A DNA stretch of 15,538 nt from Alectoria sarmentosa (GCA_009733775.1 WOGZ01000551.1:1-15538); one strand, 5' to 3'; positions 1 through 9,360 are shown, counted from the stretch's first letter. Notes: generated by a model not told the origin, from the letters alone. Made by a program: numbers and translations.

Positions 1-793
1 TTTTATCATTAATAATTATCTCGCGTATTTCGTTATATTCGTTATTAATTTTATTTATTTCGAACATTTTATAATAAAGAAAATTATTAATAACATTAAT
101 CTCGAATTCGATATTATCGAGATTTAAACGATTCGATATAAAAATGATTTAATATTGTTATTTAAATCGTTTATTCGTAAGATTAATAAATTTACATTTA
201 ATTATTCGAGTGAAAACATTAATTTTAAAGTTTTATAATTTCGAATAATAAATGATTTTAATATTATACTCGAATAATATATTAAAATATTTAATTTAAT
301 AATAATTTAAGTCACGTTCTTTAATAAAATATATAAATTTTTTATAATTCGTGAATATTTTGATCGAAATGTTGATATATTTCAATTTGAGTCGTTAATG
401 TTTTAAATATCGAATAATAACGAGTAATTTTTTATCGTAAATTTAATAATTGCATTCGATCGAAATTAGGTTTTTATTATAAAAGATCATTAAATGTAAT
501 ATTTTCTCATTATTATATTGTGATAATATTCTCTCATTGATATAATCGAAAAAATTCGTTTTTAAAATTGTTTTTTTAAATTTATCGAAATGCCGTAAAG
601 TAAAAGTTCGTGTAACGTTAATTTTTAATTAAATAAAAGCTTTTTGATAAATAAATGATTATTTATAAATGATATCTTTTTTTGTAAAATGAATTATTGA
701 TTTGATTATTTTCGAGAAATTTTTTATGAATTTTTTATAAAAATTATAAAAGTCGATAAAGGTTTATATTTTTTTTAAATTTATAAATTGTGT
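1..793 (-). pseudogene. G1 pol: RT connection region, RNase H and start of the linker to integrase (decayed)
   Basis: Read on the minus strand from 793 downwards. First comes the RT connection region with FIDFYNFYKKFIKNFSKI, close to the gypsy pattern F-L-G-F-x-N-F-Y-R-R-F-I. Next is the RNase H start HFDKFKKTILKTNFFDY, where the first catalytic aspartate of the family motif E-T-D-A-S-D is Asn (554-556). Then comes IYDKKLLVIIR, where the family's catalytic Glu in D-K-E-L-L is Lys (428-430). The tether follows, with FEYNIKIIYYSKL near 290-250. Scattered TAA stops fit TGG or CAA changed by transition. An eight-base A run on the minus strand (771-778) appears to shift the frame by one. The product would have degraded the RNA template during reverse transcription. 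It continues the RT fragment at 2644, from which element T separates it. Confidence 0.85.
102..240 (-). other. Single-copy 139-bp segment of the RNase H-integrase linker (unit triplicated at 14602-15018)
   Basis: This segment is present once here, but its homologue is present three times in tandem in G0. Differences between this copy and the G0 units are almost all C/T and G/A transitions. It covers the end of the RNase H tether and the beginning of the linker to integrase. Confidence 0.8.
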
Positions 794-798
794 TTAAT
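794..798. repeat. Target-site duplication TTAAT, left copy, of element T
   Basis: TTAAT directly precedes the TGTTA start of the left LTR and recurs at 2639-2643 directly after the TAACA end of the right LTR. Five bp is the usual duplication made by LTR-retrotransposon integrases. Confidence 0.9.
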
Positions 799-939
799 TG
801 TTATGAATTTCTTCACGGGTTTTCGATTAAGCTTAACGCTTTAATACTGCGGAGTTTTTTTCTTCTATAGACCACTTGTATTTTATATAAATATATAATA
901 ATCATTAAATCACATTATAGTTATAGTTATTTTTTAATA
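799..939 (+). repeat. 5' LTR of element T
   Basis: 141 bp, starting TGTTATGAAT and ending TTTTTTAATA. It aligns without gaps to 2498-2638. By eye about 30 positions differ and every difference is a transition, in both directions, so each LTR was mutated independently. The box TTCGATTAAGCTTAACGC at 822-839 is the transition-altered form of the box at 2521-2537. Confidence 0.9.
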
Positions 940-1124
940 AATAATAGTAACATCGTAAGATGCTTGTCGTTTTATTGCTTTCGCTTTCATATTAATTGTT
1001 TATATTTCTTATAAAATCTTACATTACCTTAATATCAAATACGTTCTTATATCAATTACTCATTTATTTTCTGAGTTTTTACACGATATCGTTTATAAGC
1101 GATCCTTTTGATAGGTCGATCGTT

Positions 1125-2490
1125 ATGTCTCTTAAGAAGAATAAAAGTCGTCAAGTTATTATGAAATTAGAAAGCTCAGACAATAGTGGAGAAAATGACG
1201 AAGAACTCGTTATCAACAATAATAATATCATAGCAGCGATCGAATTGATTTTAAACTTCTCATAGAAGCAAGTCACAGGTTTTATAATTATGATTTCAAC
1301 TATAATAAACGCCAGACTTGAGTAACGACTCGAAAATTTTAATATAAATCGTTAACAAAGCAATTCTTTTCTCAGCATTGAAGTTTCTTAGTCGCATCAA
1401 AAACAATAATTATCTTACATTTCTTTCGAACAATCTCATATTTCAATTCTATGAGCGGAGAAAGTAAGATATTTTAATTCGAAATATTAATAAGAGCAAG
1501 AACAATAGGGTTTAATTATTAATATAAGCAAATACGTTTATTATCGTGACGTTTATATCTTTATAAATCGATTAAAGGATTTGATTATTACTCGAAATAA
1601 CGTCAAATCGGTTATAATAATATGTTTTCGTGACTTCGTATTGATGTGATATTTAATGAAATTAATCGAGTTGAAACGAGATCTTTTGCGAGACGCCGAG
1701 TTAAATAAATAATACACGACGCTTATTAATAAATTTAAAATTAAAACATTAATAGCATTGATTTAACTTATCAATCAATCTTACTCATTGATTAATATTA
1801 AATATATATCGCCGCGGGCATGAATTCAGCAAATGCTTCATCTCTTCAAATCAGTTGAATTTAATTTCGTTTATAATCAATTATTGATTATTTGAAATCG
1901 ATTAATCGTATCATTATAACGTGATATTTCGAAGTTTCAATCGATTATTATTATCGATCAGTTTCTTAAAAATATTAATGTTAAAATCGATATTTGATTG
2001 AAGTTAATATAAAGATAATCATAATAGCGATTATAATAAGACAGATCTGCTTCCCACGATCTCGCATTAGTTCGTTATATAAATGAACAAAAAGGCGCCT
2101 CGCAGTAGCAAGATCGATATGTAACGTTCGAGAATTATAAAAATTATGCATATCTCGTTGAAAACGATTATGACGAATATGAGAAGAAAATTAATTAGGA
2201 TTTGTAAGATTAATTTTATAAAATTAGTATGCGATTCGACGAAATTTCGGACATTGCGTTTTTAAACGAATTGAATTCATTCGATGTTTTTTAAAAGTTA
2301 TATTAAGGTTTTCTTTTATATATGACCTCGAATTTGTTTAAAAGTTTATTATTTAACAATCACAATATTATATCGGTTTAAAACACGCATTTTCGTTAAT
2401 TATAAATGCATATTATCGTCGATTATGATTGATTGCTTGATTTATATGATGATTGTTAATGATGAGAACGTTATTATTTTCGTTTTTTGT
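1125..2490 (+). pseudogene. Gag-like protein of element T, single frame with about thirty internal stops
   Basis: One frame runs without any indel from the ATG at 1125 to the right LTR. Every interruption is TAA, TAG or TGA, as expected from Trp (TGG) or Gln (CAA) codons changed by transitions. The undamaged start reads MSLKKNKSRQVIMKLESSDN, followed by an acidic stretch and four Asn. Near 1770-1985 the frame reads YISPRA, then QQMLHLFKSVEFNFVYNQLL, NRLIVSL and DISKFQS, then IIIIDQFLKNINVKIDI. The pattern W-N-x-L-x-x-x-L-R-R-D-I followed by T-T-I-x-x-F recalls capsid segments of fungal LTR-element Gag proteins. Later parts read VENDYDEYEKK and MRFDEISDIAFLNELNSFDV. I see no intact CCHC knuckle. 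The frame is also open back to an ATG at 996, but that stretch is hydrophobic and probably not translated. Gag would form the particle that packages element RNA. The frame is secure and the family assignment moderate. Confidence 0.6.
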
Positions 2491-2497
2491 GAGCATT

Positions 2498-2638
2498 TGT
2501 TACGAATTCTTTCACGGGTTTTCGATTGAGCTTAGCGCCTTGATATTGCGAAGTCTCTTTTTTTTGTAAATTATTTATATTTTATACAAACATACAATAA
2601 TCATTAAATCACATCATAGTCACAGCTATCTCTTAACA
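2498..2638 (+). repeat. 3' LTR of element T
   Basis: 141 bp, starting TGTTACGAAT and ending CTCTTAACA. It is less altered than the left LTR at many sites (CACAGCTATCTC against TATAGTTATTTT). It contains the 17-bp box TTCGATTGAGCTTAGCG at 2521-2537, which occurs exactly, in the same LTR orientation, in the G0 LTR (12259-12275, minus strand). Confidence 0.9.
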
Positions 2639-2643
2639 TTAAT
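2639..2643. repeat. Target-site duplication TTAAT, right copy, of element T
   Basis: It matches 794-798. Read with the host frame on the minus strand it encodes the position just after VVVD in the G1 RT. Confidence 0.9.
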
Positions 2644-3430
2644 CGACGACGACTTATATTTTAATCGAATTCATTTATAATTTATCGATAAATATTAATA
2701 AATTTAAAAATTTGATTTTTTGTATATAAAATTCGCATTTGAGAATATTTATTTATAAATCGATTTTTCGTAATTTTTGAAAAATTAATTGAATATATTA
2801 AATATGTTTTTTTTGATTTTGTTATAAATAAAAATATCATTTAAATATGCTTAATAAAAGTTATTTAGATATTTAAAGAAAATGTCGTTTATATATTGTT
2901 AATAAATAATAAAGTTATTTATCAATTTAAATAAAAGCATTCGATATTTATATGCTTTAAAAAATGTGATAAATGTAATAAAGTTTTCGTTATTTAAATG
3001 TATTCGAAATTTATTAAAAATAACGATAATATCAAATCGTATAAAATATTTGCAATTTTGTATTTTTATCAAAATCTCAATTATTAATGAAATAAAATAT
3101 CGATTTCTTTTGATAATAACGTTTAATTTTCGATAATTCACATAAAATGATAAACCTTTATTTGATTTTTTAATAAATAAAATAGATGAGACAAATGAAG
3201 CATAATTAAATACGATAAATTCTTTTTTTAAATGTTCATTCAGATATTTTTTGATTTATTCGAATTTGTGATTTGATAATAAATAAATTCGACTTTTAAA
3301 TAATGAACTTTTGTTTGCTTTTTTAACGAATTTCAATTTATGATTATAAAAACGATATAAAGATAATATATTCGTTTATAATTTATTAAAAACATTTACG
3401 TAATCATAATAATTTATAAAGAATTTATTA
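2644..3430 (-). pseudogene. G1 reverse transcriptase (fingers, palm, part of thumb), decayed
   Basis: The minus strand reads, in order: YLNEHLKKEFIVFNYASFVS, FIKKSNKGLSFYVNYRKLN, RNRYFISLIIEILIKIQ, CKYFIRFDIIVIFNKFRIH, ITFFKAYKYRMLLFKLIN and AYLNDIFIY. These are the conserved blocks of Ty3/gypsy RT. Block A keeps its aspartate (RFDI). The catalytic Y-L-D-D box is YLND at 2836-2847, so one active-site Asp is Asn. Many Pro-to-Leu/Phe/Ser, Thr-to-Ile and Gly-to-Asn changes are those expected from C-to-T and G-to-A. The frame is continuous with 3439-3720. It shifts by one base near 2800, after which KCEFYIQKIKFL and VVVD follow. The enzyme copied element RNA into DNA. Element T cuts it at 2639. 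Confidence 0.92.
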
Positions 3431-3438
3431 AAAATCTT

Positions 3439-3990
3439 TTAAAGAGTGAAAATTTCAGCATTATTAATTTGAGCGTTTTTCGATATATATAATTTATAAC
3501 ATTTCTTGTATTTGATTATAAAGTCGTATAAATATAATTTATTAATCGATATACGATTATCTCGTTGTAATTGTGATATAATTTCGAAAGATTTATTGAA
3601 AATATTATAAATTTCATTTATTGTCAAAAAAAAGAGCTTGTTTTTTTTATTTCGAGTTAAATAATAATAAATCGATGCGTTAATTTTAATAATATCGATA
3701 AAATTAAACTTTTTGATCATTTTTTCTTTAAATGTTTTAAATGTTAATATCGACCTTTTTCTATTTGAAATGTTTTTGAAATAATCGATATCGAAATTAT
3801 TTTTATTCGATTCATTTTCAACAATAAATTTAAAAGATCGTATAATAATAATAAATGATGTTTTTGATAAAAACGATAGATTTTTAAATATTGATGTTTT
3901 GTTATCGTTATATTCACATTATTTAAACATAAATAATATTTTATTTTTTAACAGATCGAGTACGACTTTATGCTTATTCATTTATAATTT
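3439..3990 (-). pseudogene. G1 pol: end of protease and linker to RT (decayed)
   Basis: The longest stop-free part (3439-3720) reads FNFIDIIKINASIYYYLTRN, then KLFFLTINEIYNIFNKS, then SKNAQINNAEIFTL. Upstream in the same frame (to about 3990) comes MNKHKVVLDLLKNKILF. A W-x-x-x-H-x-x-x-x-D block of this type, followed some 70 residues later by an A-S-x-Y-Y-L-x-R-N-K segment ahead of RT, matches the region between the retropepsin and RT in fungal gypsy polyproteins. The segment 4000-4300 should hold the retropepsin core, but I could not find an intact D-S/T-G triad there. The frame agrees with the RT frame downstream. Confidence 0.7.
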
Positions 3991-4400
3991 TTCGAAAATT
4001 AAATCGTATTATTTTAACGAAGCGATAAGAATAAAATAAGATTTTTTTTTATAATTGTGTATATTTAAAGTAAATAAAAGATAATAAGTGATAAATTATT
4101 TAAATAATCGCTCATTATAATTTCGTAATAATTTTGATTTAAAAAAAAAACAAGATTCGATTTATAAACGTTTATATATTTCAAATATAATAATTTTATT
4201 AATAACGATATAAATTTCAATACATTCGCAATTTATAAAAAAATTCGAAAATGTTATTTATTAATTTTATAATGATAACGTAATTGTTATTCGAAAAAAA
4301 CGTTATATTAAAAAATCATTTAAAATATTCGTTAAACACACATTCGTATTATCTTTTATTATGATTTTAAAAGAAATTAATCTTTTTTTAAGTTATTCGA
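3991..4400 (-). other. G1: expected protease region, no recognisable motif
   Basis: By position this lies between the gag zinc knuckle and the protease-linker block, where a retropepsin is expected. The A+T content and stop density are too high to show the active-site triplet. Nothing else is visible here on either strand. Confidence 0.4.
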
Positions 4401-5560
4401 AGAATCTTTTAAGTTATCGTTATTATTATTATTTATTTTTATAGCATATATTCGAATAGTTTTTTTATTCGATTGAAAACAATTACGCTTAATGTGTTTA
4501 ATTTAATTACAATTATAATATATAAACTTTTTAATATCGATTTCGACTTTAATTTTAATAAATGAAATTGATATAATAAATTTTATAAATGTTATTATGA
4601 TGCGAATAATTCTCATTGTTGAAATAATTGATTTTTTTATTGAAAATGTAATTTTAAATATAAATATTTTAGATTTTTCTTTATATTCAACACGTTAAAT
4701 GTTGTTTAATTTTCGTAAATATTTTTTAATAAATGTTAATTCGTTAAAATCTTTATATGCGTTTTAATTTTTTCGTAAATCTTTATAAATCTTTAAACGT
4801 AAATGTTATATTATATTATTTTTATCTTTATCGATAATTTAATTAAATCGAATAAAGTCGATGTAAAATTTTATAAAAAGTATAATATTTTGTTAAAGAA
4901 AGTTATATTGTTATTTAACATTATTTTATTAATCAAAGTTTTCATAAATATCGATTAAATTATTCATTATTTCTTTATAAAATTAATAAAAATTCGAATA
5001 ATTTCTCAATCGACGTTTTATAATTTATTTTAAAAAAAAAATTCAATTTAAAAATGATATAAATTAATTTGAATTCAATAATAAGATATCAATCATAATT
5101 AATAATGAGTTTGTGATTCATTTTAAAAGATTAATCGTTTTATATAAAACTTTTTTCATTGATAAAGATAAATAAATTAAATAAATTAAAAAACTTATCC
5201 TTTTTCAATATAAATCGATTTTTGAATTTATTATAAAAAAATTCGTTTTTTAAATCCTTTTTTAAATTTTTTTTCAATAATTGAAATTTCATTGCATTAA
5301 TTTTTTATTACAATTATGTTATTTGTTTTTATTAATTATAAGCGATGTTATTCAATTATTAAATTATAAACTTAAATTTATATAAAGATTTTATAATTTC
5401 ATCTTTATCGATAATAATCTTATAAAAATGAGATAAAAATTCGCGAAAATCGTTTCGTTTAAAACGAAGTTAATTTAATATATTAAGAAATTTCTTAAAT
5501 GCAGCTTTCGTTTAATGTAATAATTATTTATTAATAAAGATGTATTATAAATTTGACTTA
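4400..5560 (-). pseudogene. G1 Gag: capsid region and CCHC zinc knuckle (decayed)
   Basis: The clearest mark is the nucleocapsid knuckle at 4479-4520, reading Y-Y-N-C-N-x-I-K-H-I-K-R-N-C. The spacing is exactly C-x2-C-x4-H-x4-C, with the first Cys replaced by Tyr (TGT to TAT). About 300 residues upstream, near 5330-5470, the frame reads RNDFREFLSHFYKIIIDKDE followed by IIKSLYKFKFII, which resembles the start of a gypsy Gag capsid domain (Retrotrans_gag type). Between them, KTSIEKLFEFLLIL occurs near 5000. The pieces lie in different frames, so indels have accumulated. Gag would assemble the cytoplasmic particle, and the knuckle binds element RNA. A basic Asn/Asp-rich tail follows the knuckle. 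The knuckle is secure and the exact limits are not. Confidence 0.6.
4479..4520 (-). other. CCHC zinc knuckle of G1 Gag
   Basis: Fourteen codons with the retroviral-type C-x2-C-x4-H-x4-C spacing. The first ligand is mutated to Tyr and one internal codon is TAA. It is typical of the nucleocapsid end of gypsy Gag and fixes the orientation and order of G1. Confidence 0.75.
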
Positions 5561-6193
5561 TAATATTAAAAAAGGTTTTTAAAGTTTTTAAATATAATTA
5601 AAATATAACGTAATTTAATTTTATTTAAAAAATCTTAAATATGATTTATTTTTTTCATTTCAATAAAGATTATCGATAAAAAAAAACAAAAAAGAAAAAA
5701 AAGGAAAAAAATTTAAATATTTCGAAAGATATAATATTAAAAAATATTATAATAAAGAAAAATGCTAATATTTCTCATTTGATATATTTGATAATTTTCG
5801 TGTGATAAAAAAATTTGATTTTAATATATAAAAAACAATAAAGAATACTATTTAATCGTTTATTTATTTATTAAACTTTCGTGAAAATAATGTGTTAATT
5901 GAATGACATTTTTTTAATTTCGTTATTTATATAAAGAATATTTATTATATTATCGTCGACTTTATGTAAAAAAACTTGATAATGCGAAGTGAAGAAAAAA
6001 AACTTTAAAAGATTATAAAATCGTGATTTTTTATTCGATAATAATGTTATAAAAGATTTAAGTATTTTTGATAATAATTTTTCGAACGATATAATCGATA
6101 TTGTTTTAATTTAAGTTATATAAAAGTAATATATAATTATTTCTTTCGATTCGTTAATTAAATGAATGTTTTAATATTTTCTTTATATTCGTT
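5561..6193 (-). other. G1 leader / 5' UTR, proximal to gag
   Basis: No protein motif is visible. The stretch 5770-6126 is the reverse complement of 6658-7014 in the G2 leader, collinear and gap-free over at least 5850-6126 (paired coordinates sum to 12784). It therefore shows that G1 and G2 share an untranslated leader. The G2 insertion point lies at its right end, after ATTAT. Confidence 0.7.
5770..6126 (-). repeat. Left arm of an inverted repeat (G1 leader)
   Basis: It pairs with 6658-7014. Anchors are the box at 5983-5996 with 6788-6801, and TTCGAACGATATA at 6081-6093 with 6691-6703. Mismatches are mostly transitions. The arms are the homologous leaders of two elements in opposite orientation, not a terminal inverted repeat of one element. 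Confidence 0.85.
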
Positions 6194-6198
6194 ATTAT
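6194..6198. repeat. Target-site duplication ATTAT, left copy, of element G2
   Basis: ATTAT directly precedes TGTTACGAGC and recurs at 11751-11755 directly after the right LTR. Confidence 0.9.
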
Positions 6199-6379
6199 TG
6201 TTACGAGCGTACTTTACTTAACTTTATTGTTTACTTAATCTTATCGAGTTTATCGACTTTAACGTGATTTTGCGACCTATATATAAATCTCTCTTTCTTT
6301 TATATAATCTTTTTTTCTTAAATTTATTATTCTCATTATATACACTCATATAATCTTAAACTTTATACTAATTTTAACA
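6199..6379 (+). repeat. 5' LTR of element G2
   Basis: 181 bp, starting TGTTACGAGCGTAC and ending TAATTTTAACA. It aligns along its full length to 11569-11750, with mainly transition differences and one length difference. It shares its start (TGTTA-x-G-A/A-GCGTA) and end (ATTTTAACA) with the G0/G1 LTRs, showing a common lineage. Confidence 0.92.
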
Positions 6380-7267
6380 TTATAATAAATTTTTTTTATA
6401 CTCTCGATAAAGAGAATATACGAGTTTTTTATTTGCTCGAAGCAAGCGACCGAATTTAATAAAGAACACGTTAAGTCTTTCTATCATATAAACACCTCAT
6501 ATTCAAAAAACCTTCATCGCAACCTATATCGTTCGAAAGAACACATATCACATTATTCATATTTTCAATGATAACTCAATTCATCAAAAAACGAATCTTA
6601 TATCGTCTTTTAAAGATATTTTTCTTCGCTTCGCACTTCTCAATATCATATTTATCATCTTCATATAATTTAAATTAAGATAACATCGATTATATCGTTC
6701 GAAAAACCATTATCAAAAATATTTAAATCTTTCACGACATTATTATCGAATAAAAAATCACGATTTTATAATCTTTCAAAGTCGGTCTTCTTCACTTCGC
6801 ATTATCAAATTTTCTTATATAAAATTAACGATAACATAACAAATATTCTCTACATAAATAACGAAATTGAAAAAACGTTATTTAATTAACACACTATTTT
6901 CACGAAAACTTAATAAATAAACAAACGATTAAATAATACCCTTGCATAATTGTTTAAATATAAATTAAATTTCTTTATCATAAAAGAAATTGTCAAATAT
7001 ATTAATTAAAAAATATTTGTTAATTAAAAAATGTTTGCACTCTTCTTTAACATAGTATTTTTTAACATTACTCTTATTAAAATACTTTAACAACTCTCTA
7101 TTTTCTTTCAAAAAAATCATAATTATTTAACTTTATCATTATCCCATTAACATTCGACGAACTTTAATGTTATCGAAAAAATAATTTTCAAAACACTCAC
7201 ATTTTTTACGACGACTCGATTAATCGAAAAGCGAGTTAATAACATCGAAATTCTTATATAACACATC
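6380..7267 (+). other. G2 leader / 5' UTR with primer-binding-site candidate and 166-bp tandem duplication
   Basis: The bases after the LTR, TTATAATAAAT (6380-6390), resemble those after the G1 5' LTR (TTATAATTAAAT, minus strand from 11931), so this may be the altered tRNA primer-binding site. The tRNA cannot be named. Two diverged copies of a roughly 130-bp stretch, at 6520-6650 and 6686-6816, have an exact 166-bp offset (TATATCGTTCGAAA at 6525 and 6691; TTCTTC-x-CTTCGCA at 6622 and 6788). The second copy and what follows are homologous to the G1 leader. There is no coding frame here that I trust. Confidence 0.6.
6658..7014 (+). repeat. Right arm of the inverted repeat (G2 leader)
   Basis: Reverse complement of 5770-6126, with the G2 5' LTR and the first leader duplication in the 531-bp spacer. 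A transcript through both arms could fold into a long imperfect hairpin. Confidence 0.85.
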
Positions 7268-8640
7268 ATGAATTCTCCTCAACAAAATTCTATATTAACA
7301 TCAAAATATATTTTTTTATAATAACGACTCACATATAATAAATAGTTTTATCTTATATACGAAAATCTATATATTCGTTATTCATCTCTCAACTCATCAC
7401 GATTACGCATATCACATATATAACGATCTCTTTTTATTAAGAATCTTTATTAACGATTTTAATAAAAAAATCAATCGAAGAGATAAATTATAAATTATAA
7501 ATTATAAAATCAAAAATTATATGATAGCTTTGCATCTTCTTCTTCGTTTTCGCTATAAAATCTCGAAACGTTAACAATATATCGACAATTTCAATAATAA
7601 AAAAATCAATCGAAGAATCAACCTTCAAATCAGAAATTATAAAATTAAAAATTATTTGATAACGCTATATCTTCTCCTTCGCCTTCATTATAAAACATTA
7701 AAATATTAAAAATATATCGATCTCTCAAAACGTTAATCAAATTTAAACAATCACTCAAATTTATATTCAATTTTAAATTATTAAATTTATCTATTTTCAA
7801 TAATATCAATAAATTCAAATTCGAAAATTGAAAATTACGAATTCAAGATAAGCTTCTTTTTAATAAAAATCATTATTTTATTAATGCATTTCAAATTAAT
7901 TATATTATATTATAACTTAATAAAAAAACAAGCGAGCATACGATATATAAACGTCAAAACGCAATTACGAATTCATATTTTTCGATCAACGATGTTTTGA
8001 ATTAACTAAGCGATTTCTACGAAACATTATTATATATTTAACATTACGCAAATCATTATATATACGAAAACTTAAAACAAGAAACGAAATAATTATTTCT
8101 CAAATTTTATATAAAATTTATAAAATATAATGAAAATCAATTAAAACATAATTTTATAAATTATTTGAAATATAATATGATAAAAAAATTGCGAAAAATA
8201 TATATAATTATGAGCATTAAAGAGAATTAAACACTTATATAATATAAAAATTATTTAACACGCGTTAATTTCCTTCAACGACTTAATGTAAAAAAAAAAA
8301 TCATCAAAAAGACGAATACATTTATTACACAATACGCTAAAACAAAATTCGAAATTATAAATAAAAATCGTGACAAATACGCCATTATTTCTCATTTTAA
8401 TTCAAAAAAATATCGACGTTGAAAATTAATTACTTCGCAATTAAGAGCAGAATCTTATATTAATCAAATTTATTAACATTTAACCCCGCTAAGAGATTTA
8501 ATATCGTCAAAATAACATATAATTTAATCGCGAAATTAACTCAAATTCGTGATCTTCAATTATTATTATATATTAACATTAATAATAAAAGAAATACGAT
8601 ATAACGCATCTTTAACATTTTATACGATTAATCAATTAAT
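7268..8640 (+). pseudogene. G2 Gag-like protein (decayed, single frame)
   Basis: From the ATG at 7268 one frame continues for about 1.37 kb, broken only by stops explicable as altered Trp or Gln codons. It begins MNSPQQNSILTSKYIFL. An in-frame tandem repeat of 45 codons follows at 7466-7735 (KNQSK...NQKL). From about 7770 it reads FNNINKFKFEN-x-KLRIQDKL, then QINYIIL, KKTSEHTIYKRQNAITNSYF, SDFYETLLYI and YENLKQETK. Next come LFLKFYIKFIKYNENQLKHN and FINYLKYNMIKKLRKIYI. The order F-x-x-W-K-x-x-L, a loading helix, then F-x-x-F-Y-x-x-F is that of Retrotrans_gag capsid domains. No zinc knuckle can be read at its end. This protein would package the element RNA, and the family assignment is an inference from pattern. 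Confidence 0.58.
7466..7735 (+). repeat. Two tandem 135-bp units inside the G2 gag frame
   Basis: Units start at 7466 and 7601 with the codons for K-N-Q-S-K. The period is 135 bp, exactly 45 codons, so the duplication kept the frame. The units differ by transitions and a few other changes. Each has a Ser-rich stretch (near 7527 and 7662) followed by S-L-x-N. Confidence 0.75.
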
Positions 8641-8699
8641 ATACGATTCGATAAAACCTCGAATATATCGTTTTTAAACGATTTGAATTGATTTCTTAT

Positions 8700-9230
8700 T
8701 TAAAAGATACGCCTCAAATCCGTTTTTTCGTTATTATAAAAACGATCGTTCATAAACTTATTACTTAATAATAATATCACATTAAGTTTATCAAGTATAA
8801 CGCCTTCATTAATATATATATAAACGATATTTAAAAATATATCGTATCGTCGATTGATCTCACTATCGCAGTTGATGATTTTATTTAATATCACATATAT
8901 AACATCTTATAAAAAAGATTATTTAAATTATCATCAAAATATATACGATATTCAAATAAGATTTAACGCTTGCGACTCGAAAACATTCGAATCAATCAAA
9001 TCATATTATTTCATAAATGTTTCTGTGATTGCAATGTCGAATTCAAATAATTATTATATCAAAACATTAAATTGCGTTTATGATCATCATTTGCTCATTT
9101 TTATATTAATCATCTTTATTTTTAAAGATCTATAACGTCATAATATTAAACTCGCGACGAAATTATTAATTAACGTCTCAAATACGATATCGATATCGTC
9201 GTCGCTTTTAAAAAGAGATACGTTATATTA
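8700..9230 (+). repeat. G2 internal module, copy 1
   Basis: Homologous to 10888-11415 with a constant offset of 2188 bp through the best-matching part. Anchors are TATATATATAAACGAT (near 8816), ATATACGATATTCAAATAA (8940), GATCATCATTTGCTCATTT (near 9081) and the ACTCGCGACGA block (9152). Differences include transversions and small indels as well as transitions, so the two copies had already diverged before the point-mutation phase. The plus strand has a stop-free stretch at 8854-9135 (with YDIQIRFNACDSKTFESIK). All three frames are nearly free of stops other than altered Trp codons, so the true frame is uncertain. I do not recognise the domain. Confidence 0.7.
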
Positions 9231-9360
9231 TAAAACCCTTCATCAAAACACACTCTCGATATCATATCAAAATATATTAAATCTTCACACTTAAAAATTA
9301 AAGAGACACATTTAACAATAATTTATCGTCTTTTTAAATCAAATCCTTATTTTTATCTTA
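9231..9360 (+). other. G2 stretch between module copy 1 and the second frame
   Basis: C-rich, G-poor plus strand like the rest of G2. No motif or repeat is recognised in it. Confidence 0.4.

Larger units (their letters stand above)
799..2638 (+). mobile_element. T: 1.84-kb gag-only (TR-GAG-like) LTR retrotransposon inserted in the G1 RT
   Basis: Two direct repeats of 141 bp (799-939 and 2498-2638) start TGTTA and end TAATA/TAACA, and perfect TTAAT duplications flank them. The internal 1558 bp hold one gag-like frame on the plus strand and leave no room for protease, RT, RNase H or integrase. The insertion falls inside the G1 RT, just after a VVVD motif. Taking out the element and one TTAAT keeps the G1 frame, so this is a true insertion and not an assembly join. 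It lies opposite in orientation to G1. Its base composition is less AT-rich than its surroundings (for example 2041-2110), which suggests a younger insertion or less mutation. The class matches the terminal-repeat-with-gag elements described in plants. That assignment is inferred from structure. Confidence 0.85.

Noticed and set aside
996..1124. N-terminal extension of the T gag frame from the ATG at 996
   Set aside because: Very hydrophobic and unlike Gag, and close to the primer-binding region; the ATG at 1125 gives a normal hydrophilic start.
3991..4400. Retropepsin active site in G1
   Set aside because: Expected by position, but no D-S/T-G triplet could be read with confidence in any frame.
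8700..8894. Minus-strand open stretch of 64 codons
   Set aside because: It runs against the orientation of G2 and overlaps the repeated module; openness follows from base composition.
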